NCBI GenBank assembly: GCA_024235715.1
Contig: JACKLW010000014.1
Location: forward strand, 62,001 to 126,000
Direction: 5' to 3'
From: Accumulibacter sp.
GTDB lineage: Bacteria; Pseudomonadota; Gammaproteobacteria; Burkholderiales; Rhodocyclaceae
DNA length: 64,000 nt
Position numbers and translations under genes: made by a program. This document shows positions 1-7,543 of this stretch, piece by piece (positions within the stretch are counted from its first letter, which is position 1; every line of letters begins with the position of its first letter). Below the pieces are notes generated by a model that was not told where the DNA came from, searched no databases, and was given only the letters and a program-made list of their open reading frames with translations.

Positions 1-615
1 CTCTGCGAGTCGGACGGTACCCCCGAAGAGGTCGCCGAGGAGATCGGTCGGATGACGGCGGTTCTCGAGAAGAGCGGCGCCTCGGGAATCCGCGTCTCGC
101 AGGACGAAGGCGAGCGGCTGAAGTTCTGGGCCGGGCGCAAGGCGGCGTTCCCGGCGGTCGGCCGGATGACCCCGGACTATCTGTGCATGGACGGGACGAT
201 TCCGAGGAAGCGTCTGGCCGAGATGCTGCTGGCGATCAACGGCCTGTCGGAAAAGTACGCCTTGCGTTGTGCGAACGTCTTCCACGCCGGCGACGGCAAT
301 CTGCATCCCCTGATCATGTACGACGCGAACCAGCCCGGAGAACTCGAGCGCGCCGCGGCCTTCGGCGCCGAGATACTGCAACTGTCGGTCAGGTTCGGTG
401 GCACCATCACTGGCGAGCACGGTGTTGGCATCGAAAAGATCGCCGTCATGGCCGAACAGTTCTCGCTTGCCGAGATCGCCACTTTCCACGGTCTCAAGGC
501 TGCCTTTGACGAGCATGGGCTACTCAACCCCGGCAAGGGCGTGCCGACGCTTGCCCGTTGCCGCGAGTACACTCAGGCCCGAGCCGGCAGCGCAGCAACA
601 CCGACGAGGTCGTGA
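1..615 (+). CDS. glcD: Glycolate oxidase subunit GlcD, C-terminal part (5' end outside window)
   Basis: This is the FAD-linked catalytic subunit that oxidises glycolate to glyoxylate, acting with GlcE and GlcF. The frame is open from base 1, so about 204 C-terminal residues are visible of the roughly 490-500 usual for the family. Visible marks are the FAD-oxidase C-terminal motifs VFHAGDGNLHPL and TITGEHGVGIEKI and the terminal HGLLNPGKG. The stop TGA (613-615) shares its last base with the ATG of glcE, so the two are translationally coupled. The first internal ATG at 52 is not the start. Family identity is clear; D-lactate dehydrogenases share these motifs, but the glcE-glcF context settles the call. 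Confidence 0.93.
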   Translation, partial: LCESDGTPEEVAEEIGRMTAVLEKSGASGIRVSQDEGERLKFWAGRKAAFPAVGRMTPDYLCMDGTIPRKRLAEMLLAINGLSEKYALRCANVFHAGDGNLHPLIMYDANQPGELERAAAFGAEILQLSVRFGGTITGEHGVGIEKIAVMAEQFSLAEIATFHGLKAAFDEHGLLNPGKGVPTLARCREYTQARAGSAATPTRS

Positions 616-1685
616 TGGAAGCATTGATCGAAAACTGGGTCGGTCGCGTTGCCGAAGCGGCAAGTGCCGGCCGTAGTCTTGCCATTCGTGGTGGTGGCAG
701 CAAAGCCTTCTACGGTCACCCGGAAAACGGCGACGTCCTCGAAGTCGGTGCCTACCGCGGCATCGTCGCCTACGAACCGACCGAGCTGGTGGTCACTGCG
801 CGCGCCGGGACGCCGTTGAGCGAACTGGCAGCGGCGCTCGCCGAGCAAGGACAGTGGCTGCCCTTCGAGCCGCCGCACTTCGGTGCCGCGGCGACCCTAG
901 GCGGGATGCTGGCCGCCGGCCTGTCGGGACCGCGCCGGCAGGCAGTTGGTGCGGTGCGTGATTTCGTCCTCGGCGTGAAAGTCCTGAGTGGTGCCGGCGA
1001 AGTGCTCTCCTTCGGCGGGCAGGTGATGAAGAATGTCGCCGGGTATGACGTGCCACGGCTGATGGCCGGCAGCCTCGGTACGCTTGGCGTGCTGCTCGAG
1101 GTTTCGCTCAAGGTGCTGCCGTTGCCGGTTGCCGAGAAGAGCCTGCGTTTCACGATCGACGAGGCTTCGGCGCTGGCAAGACTCAACCAGTGGGGCGGCC
1201 AGCCCCTGCCGATTTCGGCGTCGGCCTGGCACGACGGGGTGCTCACGCTGCGCCTCTCGGGCGCTGCAGCGGCGGTGGCGGCCGCGCAGCGGGCCCTGGC
1301 TGGCGAGGAGTTGCCGGAGGCAGATGCAGTCGCTTTCTGGCAGTCGTTGCGCGAGCAGACGCACGCTTTCTTCGCCGGTGACGGGCCCCTGTGGCGTCTG
1401 TCGCTGCCTTCTGTGGCACCGCGGCAGGCGCTTCCCGGATCGACGCTGATCGAATGGGGCGGCGCACAACGATGGCTGCGGGGGGGTGATTCCCGGGCGA
1501 TACGCGAGGCCGCCGCAAAGGCCGGTGGGCACGCAACGCTGTTTCGCGCCGACGACGCGCTGAAAGCGTCGGCTGGCGTCTTCCAGCCGCTGCCGGCTCC
1601 CCTGCTGCGCATTCATCGCAATCTGAAGCACGCCTTCGATCCGCAGGGGGTATTCAACCGCGGCCGGATGTATCCGGGACTATGA
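615..1685 (+). CDS. glcE: Glycolate oxidase FAD-binding subunit GlcE
   Basis: Second subunit of the membrane-associated glycolate oxidase complex, 356 aa, the usual family size. The N-terminal half is a PCMH-type FAD-binding domain: an early glycine cluster (RGGGSKAFYG), then VTARAGTPLSEL, the GGMLAAGLSGPRR turn, and VMKNVAGYDVPRLMAGSLG. The C-terminal half is the short cap typical of GlcE rather than the larger GlcD cap. I chose the ATG at 615 because it overlaps the glcD stop as TGATG and because the FAD fold begins shortly after; the frame is open further upstream (from 558), but that would overlap glcD more deeply. It is followed 13 bp later by glcF. Confidence 0.93.
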   Translation: MEALIENWVGRVAEAASAGRSLAIRGGGSKAFYGHPENGDVLEVGAYRGIVAYEPTELVVTARAGTPLSELAAALAEQGQWLPFEPPHFGAAATLGGMLAAGLSGPRRQAVGAVRDFVLGVKVLSGAGEVLSFGGQVMKNVAGYDVPRLMAGSLGTLGVLLEVSLKVLPLPVAEKSLRFTIDEASALARLNQWGGQPLPISASAWHDGVLTLRLSGAAAAVAAAQRALAGEELPEADAVAFWQSLREQTHAFFAGDGPLWRLSLPSVAPRQALPGSTLIEWGGAQRWLRGGDSRAIREAAAKAGGHATLFRADDALKASAGVFQPLPAPLLRIHRNLKHAFDPQGVFNRGRMYPGL

Positions 1686-1698
1686 GAGTTCGCTGACC

Positions 1699-2952
1699 AT
1701 GCAAACCAATCTTGCCGATTTCATCAAGGACACGCCAGCCGGGCGCGAGGCCGACGCGATTCTGCGTACCTGTGTGCATTGCGGTTTCTGCACCGCCACC
1801 TGCCCGACTTTCCAGCTGCTGGGTGACGAACTCGACGGGCCGCGCGGGCGCATCTATCTGATCAAGGAGATGCTCGAAGGGCACACGGTCACTGCCACGA
1901 CGCAGTTGCATCTCGATCGCTGCCTGAGTTGCCGCGCCTGCGAAACGACCTGCCCGTCAGGGGTGCGCTACCACCGGCTGCTCGAAATCGGCCGCGAAGT
2001 CCTCGAGGATCGCGTACCGCGGCCGCTTGCCGTGCGTGCGACGCGTTTCCTGCTCTGCGAAGCCTTGCCGCGCCGCTGGATCTTCAAGCCGGCGGTGGCT
2101 GTCGGCCAGTTGATGCGGCCGCTGTTGCCCGCCGTGCTCGCCGAAAAAGTGCCGATGGCTGCTGGCGGCGCCGCCAGACCCTGGCCTCGGAAAGGCACGC
2201 ACCAGCGCCGGATGGTTGCCCTGGCCGGTTGTGTGCAGCCGACGCTGACACCGAATACCAACGCCGCGACGGCACGGGTTCTCGACCGTCTCGGCATCGA
2301 GCTGATCGAGATGGCCGGCGCCAATTGCTGTGGTGCCTTGCGCTATCACCTCAACGCCCAGGAAAAGGCACTCGACGACATGCGCCAGGTCATCGACGCC
2401 TGGTGGCCGGAGGTCGAGAGCGGCCGCGTCGAAGGGTTCGTGATGACCGCCTCGGGTTGTGGCGCGCACGTACGCGAGTACGGCGACTTGCTCAAGGGCG
2501 ACCCGGCCTACGCCGAGAAAGCGGCTCGCATCGCCGCGCTTACCCGCGACGCGTCGGAAGTTCTCGCCGCCGAGCAGGGACGTCTGCTCGAGTTGCTGAT
2601 CCAGGCCGGTCCCGGCTCCGGCCAGCGCGTAGCCTTCCACTCGCCTTGTACGCTGCAGCATGCGCAGAAAGTGCGCGGCGTCGTCGAAACGCTGCTTGCG
2701 GCTGCCGGCTATCAGCTCTCGCCGGTGGCCGATCCGCACCTGTGCTGCGGATCGGCGGGAACCTACTCGATCAGCCAGCCGGTACTCGCCAAACACCTGC
2801 GCGACAACAAGCTCGCGGCGATGGCCGCCGGATCGCCCGCGCTGCTGGTCACCGCCAACATCGGCTGTCAGACGCACCTGCAGGGCGGCAGCGAGATGCC
2901 GGTGCGCCACTGGATCGAACTGATCGACGAGCGCTTGAACGCTGGCGCCTGA
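1699..2952 (+). CDS. glcF: Glycolate oxidase iron-sulfur subunit GlcF
   Basis: Iron-sulfur subunit that passes electrons from the GlcD/GlcE flavoprotein towards the quinone pool; 417 aa, normal length. Near the N-terminus are two 4Fe-4S ferredoxin motifs, CVHCGFCTATCP (about residues 26-37) and CLSCRACETTCPSG (about 75-88). The C-terminal part has two cysteine-rich CCG domains, with NCCGALRYH near residue 210 and CCGSAGTYS near 350. All expected cysteines are present, so the subunit looks functional. It lies 13 bp after glcE and completes a glcDEF operon; a glcC-type regulator is not seen in the window and could lie upstream. Confidence 0.94.
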   Translation: MQTNLADFIKDTPAGREADAILRTCVHCGFCTATCPTFQLLGDELDGPRGRIYLIKEMLEGHTVTATTQLHLDRCLSCRACETTCPSGVRYHRLLEIGREVLEDRVPRPLAVRATRFLLCEALPRRWIFKPAVAVGQLMRPLLPAVLAEKVPMAAGGAARPWPRKGTHQRRMVALAGCVQPTLTPNTNAATARVLDRLGIELIEMAGANCCGALRYHLNAQEKALDDMRQVIDAWWPEVESGRVEGFVMTASGCGAHVREYGDLLKGDPAYAEKAARIAALTRDASEVLAAEQGRLLELLIQAGPGSGQRVAFHSPCTLQHAQKVRGVVETLLAAAGYQLSPVADPHLCCGSAGTYSISQPVLAKHLRDNKLAAMAAGSPALLVTANIGCQTHLQGGSEMPVRHWIELIDERLNAGA

Positions 2953-2995
2953 AGAAGGCGGGTCAGGCAGGCGTCTCTGCTGAAACGGGGAAGCC

Positions 2996-4663
2996 ATGGA
3001 AATCAACAGTCAGGCCGGCGGGTACGCGGCACTTTGCGGCAGCTTCCGCTGGCAGATACCGGCGAAGTTCAATATCGCGGTCGACGTCTGTGGCCGCTGG
3101 GCCGACGAGCGCAGCCGCTTCGCACTCTACTACGAGGACGAGAGCGGCTTTACTTCGGCGCACAGCTTCTGGGATATCCAGCGCGAAGCGAACCGGCTGG
3201 CGAATGTGCTGGCGGCGCTCGGCACGCTGCCCGGCGACCGCGTCGCGATCCTGCTGCCGCAATGCCCGGAAACGGCGATTGCGCATGTCGCCACCTATCA
3301 GATGGGCGCGCTGGCGGTACCGCTGTCGCACCTCTTCGGTCCGGACGCGCTGGAATACCGGCTTGGCGACTCCGGGGCACACGTGGCCATCGTCGACGAG
3401 ACGTCATTGCCGAAAGTGCAGCAGCTTCGCCAGAAGCTGCCGCAGTTGCGGCACGTGATCGGCGTCGGCGCGGCGCTTGGCGCCGGCGTCAAGCAGTGGG
3501 CGGAAGTGCTCGAGCACGCGTCACCGCGCTATGCGCCAATGCACACCGCCGCGGATGATCCGGCAATGATCATCTACACCAGCGGCACGACCGGCAAGCC
3601 GAAGGGTGCGTTGATGGCGCACCGGACGCTGCTCGGCAATCTGAGCGGCTACGTCTGCTCACACGACTTCTTTCCGCAGCCCGGCGACATGTTCTGGTCG
3701 CCGGCCGACTGGGCGTGGACCGGCGGTCTCTGGGATGTACTCCTGCCGACCTGGCATTTCGGGATGCCATTGCTCGCTTACAAGGGTCGTTTCGAACCCG
3801 AAAAAGCCTTTGCACTGATCGAGAAGTACAACATCCGCAACAGCTTCCTGTTTCCAACCGCCCTGAAGATGATGATGAAGGCCGTGCCGGCGCCGCGGAC
3901 GCACTACGATCTCGATCTGCGCAGCATCATGAGCGCCGGCGAGCCGGTCGGCGAAGCGGTTTTCCGCTGGGCGAAGGAGCAGCTTGGGGTGACGATCAAC
4001 GAGATGTTCGGGCAGACCGAAATGAACTACGTTGTCGGCAACTGTGCGTCGCGCTGGCCAGCGAAGCCCGGCGCCATGGGCCGCGCCTATCCGGGGCATC
4101 GCGTGGCAGTGGTCGACGGTCAGGGAAATGTGCTGCCGCCGGGCGAACTCGGCGAAGTTGCCGTGCATCGGCAGTGCAAGGGCGAAGACGATCCGGTGAT
4201 CATGCTCGGCTACTGGCAGAATCCGACCGCGACGGCAGAGAAGTTCGTCGGTGACGGCTGGGGCCTGACTGGCGACCTGGCGAAGATGGACGACGATGGC
4301 GATCTCTGGTACCAGGGGCGCGCCGATGACGTTTTCAACAGTGGCGGCTACCGCATCGGTCCGTCGGAGATCGAGAATTGTCTGCTCAAGCATCCAGCGG
4401 TCGCCAATTGCGCGGTAATCGGTATCCCTGACTCGGTGCGTGGGACGCTGGTCAAGGCTTTCGTCGTCCTGCAGCCGGGATTGACCGGGTCGCCGGCGCT
4501 GGTCGAGGAGATGCAACAGCAGGTTCGGCAGCATCTGGCACCCTACGAGACGCCGAAAGCGATAGAATTCATCGATGCGCTGCCGATGACCACCACCGGC
4601 AAGGTTCAGAGGCGAATTCTGCGCGCGCGCGAAGCGCAATCCAGGGGAGGATCGGAAGGGTGA
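2996..4663 (+). CDS. AMP-forming acyl-CoA synthetase (ACSM/acetyl-CoA-synthetase-like)
   Basis: ANL-superfamily ligase that activates a carboxylic acid through an acyl-adenylate and transfers it to CoA; 555 aa. Core motifs occur in order: P-loop-like YTSGTTGKPKGALMAH (near residue 195), the FGQTEMN adenylate-binding motif (near 340), TGDLAKMDDDGDLWYQGRADD (around 425-445) and the C-terminal PMTTTGKVQRRILR segment with its catalytic lysine (about residue 540). The sequence resembles medium-chain/ACSM-type enzymes more than AcsA; the substrate cannot be read from sequence. It starts 43 bp after glcF, on the same strand, so it may be co-transcribed, although a link to glycolate is not obvious. 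Confidence 0.88.
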   Translation: MEINSQAGGYAALCGSFRWQIPAKFNIAVDVCGRWADERSRFALYYEDESGFTSAHSFWDIQREANRLANVLAALGTLPGDRVAILLPQCPETAIAHVATYQMGALAVPLSHLFGPDALEYRLGDSGAHVAIVDETSLPKVQQLRQKLPQLRHVIGVGAALGAGVKQWAEVLEHASPRYAPMHTAADDPAMIIYTSGTTGKPKGALMAHRTLLGNLSGYVCSHDFFPQPGDMFWSPADWAWTGGLWDVLLPTWHFGMPLLAYKGRFEPEKAFALIEKYNIRNSFLFPTALKMMMKAVPAPRTHYDLDLRSIMSAGEPVGEAVFRWAKEQLGVTINEMFGQTEMNYVVGNCASRWPAKPGAMGRAYPGHRVAVVDGQGNVLPPGELGEVAVHRQCKGEDDPVIMLGYWQNPTATAEKFVGDGWGLTGDLAKMDDDGDLWYQGRADDVFNSGGYRIGPSEIENCLLKHPAVANCAVIGIPDSVRGTLVKAFVVLQPGLTGSPALVEEMQQQVRQHLAPYETPKAIEFIDALPMTTTGKVQRRILRAREAQSRGGSEG

Positions 4664-4667
4664 TGAC

Positions 4668-4970
4668 TTGAGCGAACAGCTTGCACAAGCAGCGGGAGCG
4701 GAGACCGAGCGGCGGCGAAACCTGTCGCTGCGGGTGGCTTTCGACGACGCTTTCCTGATGATCGAACCGTTCTTCGATCCGCAGCAGGGGTGGGCGGGAC
4801 AGTCGCTCGAGCTCTTGGCGTATCGCGTGCTGCGCGAAAACTTTCCCGCGTTGAACGACGACGAGGTGCACGCGCTGGTGGTTGCCGCGCATCGTCTGTA
4901 TATCGATCGCCATCCGGATCACAGCAGTCACTTGCCGCGCCCCAGCGAACTTCGGCGGGCGCACCTCTAG
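4668..4970 (+). CDS. Small conserved-type hypothetical protein (100 aa)
   Basis: I do not recognise the family. The protein is soluble, mostly helical and acidic in its middle, with many aromatic/leucine positions (for example VAFDDAFLMIEPFFDPQQGW) and a basic tail. It begins with TTG five bases after the stop of the acyl-CoA synthetase; a purine-rich GGAAGGG about eight bases upstream serves as ribosome-binding site, and no in-frame ATG is available. Tight spacing implies co-expression with the synthetase and possibly with the downstream phosphatase. Confidence 0.6.
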   Translation: MSEQLAQAAGAETERRRNLSLRVAFDDAFLMIEPFFDPQQGWAGQSLELLAYRVLRENFPALNDDEVHALVVAAHRLYIDRHPDHSSHLPRPSELRRAHL

Positions 4971-5066
4971 AACGACAAGGCCGCCGTCCGCAGCGTCAGC
5001 CGGTCTGCCGTCCCTCGTCGGGCGGTCGGGCTGACGGCGGTGGAGTGGTCGCACGGAAATCCATCA

Positions 5067-5876
5067 ATGCCGATTTCAATCGATGCCTGCGTAGCCCAAC
5101 ACCAGGGCGATCGCCGCGAGCAGCAGGACCGGGTGGCAATCCTGCCGCATCCGCGTGGTGGGGGGGTGGCGCTGGCGGTGGTCGCCGACGGTATGGGCGG
5201 CCATACCGGCGGGGTACTTGCCGCGCAGCAGGTGATCCATACGGCTCGTGACAACCTCGAGCGTTTTTCGGCGCGCGCCGAGTCGGCACGCGTGCTCCTG
5301 GAGTCGAGCATCAATGAAGCGCACATGCTGATCAAGGCGTCACGCTTCATCAACGAGAAGGATCCGCACAGCACGGCGGTGATGCTGTTGCTGCAGCCCG
5401 GCAAGGTCAGCTGGGCCCACTGCGGCGACAGTCGCTTCTACCGCTTTCGTGGCAGCAGCCTGGTTTTTCGCAGTACCGATCACTCCTATGTCGCGCAACT
5501 GGTGGTGCAGGGGCGGGTGACGCCGGAACAGGCGCTCGTTCATCCGCACAGGAACATCCTGTTGACTTCGCTGGGGGGGGTCGAAGCGCCAAAGATCGCT
5601 TTCGGCGAAGCCGGGGATCTGCAGGTGGGCGACACCTTCCTGCTCTGTTCCGACGGCCTCTGGGGCTATTTCACCGATCAGGAACTGGCCTGGGTGATCG
5701 ATGGGGCGTCGTCGGCGCGCGAAGCATCGGAGTTGCTGATCGACCGCGCGCGTGCTCTGGGCGATGGCGACGGCGACAATATCTCGCTGGCCATCCTGAA
5801 ACTGGTCGAGGCGCCGCCGGCTATCCCTTCGGTCGCAGCCGGCTCCAGCTCACTCCCGCCCGAGTCCGCCAAGTAG
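5067..5876 (+). CDS. PP2C-family serine/threonine protein phosphatase
   Basis: Metal-dependent protein phosphatase, 269 aa, essentially one PP2C catalytic domain. Metal-binding and core motifs occur in order: GDRREQQDR near the N-terminus, VADGMGGHTGG (about residue 39), WAHCGDSRFYRFRG (about 115-128), LLCSDGLWGYFTD (about 190-202) and GDGDNISLAIL (about 232-242). A GTG at 5040 also opens the frame, but the ATG at 5067 sits directly before the conserved fold. Its 3' end overlaps that of rhlE by 27 bp (convergent). No partner kinase is visible nearby, so its substrate is unknown. Confidence 0.85.
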   Translation: MPISIDACVAQHQGDRREQQDRVAILPHPRGGGVALAVVADGMGGHTGGVLAAQQVIHTARDNLERFSARAESARVLLESSINEAHMLIKASRFINEKDPHSTAVMLLLQPGKVSWAHCGDSRFYRFRGSSLVFRSTDHSYVAQLVVQGRVTPEQALVHPHRNILLTSLGGVEAPKIAFGEAGDLQVGDTFLLCSDGLWGYFTDQELAWVIDGASSAREASELLIDRARALGDGDGDNISLAILKLVEAPPAIPSVAAGSSSLPPESAK

Positions 5877-7382
5877 CGCCGCTACCGCACGACGCCGCTT
5901 GTGCGGGTGGTCGCCATGGCTGGGCAATTTCCTGCCGTCGCCATCGACTGAGGCAGCGACCGGATGGGGGATGGCGCTTTCGTAGGGCTTGCTGAAATCG
6001 AAGCCGTCGGCGGCGATATGGCTCGGGCGGCGGCTGCTGCCGTGGCTGCTCGACCCCTTTCGTGGCGCGCCACGTTCGGCTGGACGTTCGCCACGGGCTG
6101 CGGCCGGCGTGGCCGGCGCGGGCGCCGGTGCGACTTGCGGCCGGCGACGGCGATGCTTGTCGCCGGGCGGGTAGGTGTAGTCGTACTCCGGCTCGAAGCC
6201 GGTGACGATGACCTGCTCGACCTGGAGCTTGATCAGCTTTTCAATGTCGACCAGATAAGGAACTTCGCTGGCCGAGACCAGGGAGATCGCCGTGCCAGGC
6301 TTTCCGGCGCGGCCGGTGCGGCCAATGCGGTGGATGTAGTCTTCCGGCGTGCGCGGCAGTTCGAAGTTGATGACGTGTGGCAGTTCGTCGATGTCGAGGC
6401 CGCGGGCGGCGACGTCGGTCGCCACCAGGACCAGTACCGAGCCGTCCTTGAAGGCTTCAAGTGCTTTCAGGCGCTCCAGCTGGCTCTTGTCGCCGTGTAT
6501 CGAATCGGCGGCAATTCCCGCACGCTGCAGTTCGCGTGCGAGACGATTGGTTTCCAGCTTGGTACGGGTGAAGACCAGCACCTGATTGAAATCCGACGAG
6601 CGCAGGAGCTTGACCAGCAAAGCCCGTTTGGCCTCGCTGGCCACCGGGTGCACACGGTGGGTGATGGTCTCGGAAACCGTATTTCGCTTGGCGACTTCGA
6701 TCAGTTCCGGCGCCTTGAGCATGCGGTCCGCCAGCTTCTTGATTTCTTCCGAAAACGTCGCCGAGAAGAGGAGGCTCTGGCGCTGCTGCGGCAGCATGTT
6801 GATGATTCGCGTGACATCCGGGATGAAGCCCATGTCCAGCATGCGATCGGCTTCGTCGAGAACCAGCGCCTGCACGCTGTTGAAGTGCAGGCACTTCTGT
6901 TCGACCAGATCGAGCAGGCGGCCTGGCGTCGCGACCAGTACTTCGACGCCGCAGCGGATTTCGGCGATCTGCGCCTTGATGTCGACGCCGCCATAAACGC
7001 AGCAGCTTCGGATCGGGACGTGCTTGCTGTAGGTCTTGACCGACTCGTGCACCTGGATCGCCAGTTCACGCGTCGGCGCCAGCATCAGTATGCGCACCGG
7101 GTGACGGGCGGGCGACGGGCTCGGGCTGGCGAAGGCGAGGATGCGTTGCAGCAGTGGCAGCGTGAAGGCCGCTGTCTTGCCGGTTCCTGTCTGGGCGCCG
7201 CCCATCAGGTCTCGCCCGGCGAGAACCACCGGGATCGCTTGCGCCTGGATCGGTGTTGGCTCGGTGTAGCCCTGATCGGCAATTGCTCGCAGCAGGTCAG
7301 GGGCCAGGCCAAGATCGGTGAAGCGTATTGGGGAAGCCTTCGAATCGGTCAAAACAGTCAGCGCTCGATTGGATAAATCCAT
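5850..7382 (-). CDS. rhlE: DEAD-box ATP-dependent RNA helicase, RhlE type
   Basis: RNA helicase for RNA remodelling, 510 aa from the ATG at 7382. Motifs seen: Q-motif (FTDLGL...TEPTPIQ), Walker A AQTGTGKTA, PTRELAIQV, VATPGRLLD, the DEAD box VLDEADRMLDMGF, SATFSEEI, and in domain 2 the VATDVAARGLDI and HRIGRTGRAGKPG motifs. After the core comes a low-complexity Pro/Ala/Arg-rich tail (GDKHRRRRP and later basic patches) typical of RhlE-type RNA-binding extensions. The open frame extends to 7739, but that part is compositionally random and the helicase fold starts just after the chosen ATG. A TATAAT sits immediately upstream of this ATG. Confidence 0.93.
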   Translation of the reverse strand: MDLSNRALTVLTDSKASPIRFTDLGLAPDLLRAIADQGYTEPTPIQAQAIPVVLAGRDLMGGAQTGTGKTAAFTLPLLQRILAFASPSPSPARHPVRILMLAPTRELAIQVHESVKTYSKHVPIRSCCVYGGVDIKAQIAEIRCGVEVLVATPGRLLDLVEQKCLHFNSVQALVLDEADRMLDMGFIPDVTRIINMLPQQRQSLLFSATFSEEIKKLADRMLKAPELIEVAKRNTVSETITHRVHPVASEAKRALLVKLLRSSDFNQVLVFTRTKLETNRLARELQRAGIAADSIHGDKSQLERLKALEAFKDGSVLVLVATDVAARGLDIDELPHVINFELPRTPEDYIHRIGRTGRAGKPGTAISLVSASEVPYLVDIEKLIKLQVEQVIVTGFEPEYDYTYPPGDKHRRRRPQVAPAPAPATPAAARGERPAERGAPRKGSSSHGSSRRPSHIAADGFDFSKPYESAIPHPVAASVDGDGRKLPSHGDHPHKRRRAVAALLGGLGRE

Positions 7383-7383
7383 A

Positions 7384-7389
7384 ATTATA
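7384..7389 (-). promoter_or_regulatory. TATAAT hexamer abutting the rhlE start codon
   Basis: On the minus strand a perfect -10 consensus lies one base before the ATG at 7382. If used, transcription would begin in or just after the start codon, giving a leaderless or shortened message. No convincing -35 element lies 16-18 bases upstream, so this may be coincidence in a short AT-rich patch. Confidence 0.25.
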
Positions 7390-7543
7390 CATTGCTTTGG
7401 TGACAGCGCCCGGCGTTGAATGGCTGCCGGCACTGCCTGCCCACAGCCGGTGGTCGACGCCGGCCAGGCTGACTGCGGGGCGGGGTGGCGGGCGCCTGCG
7501 GGTGGACGAGCGCGCTGCGTTGCTGTTGGCCCGGGGGCAGAGC

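Noticed and set aside
5964-7376. Plus-strand frame of 470 codons opposite rhlE
   Set aside because: Antisense to a clear DEAD-box helicase; composition is that of a mirrored frame.
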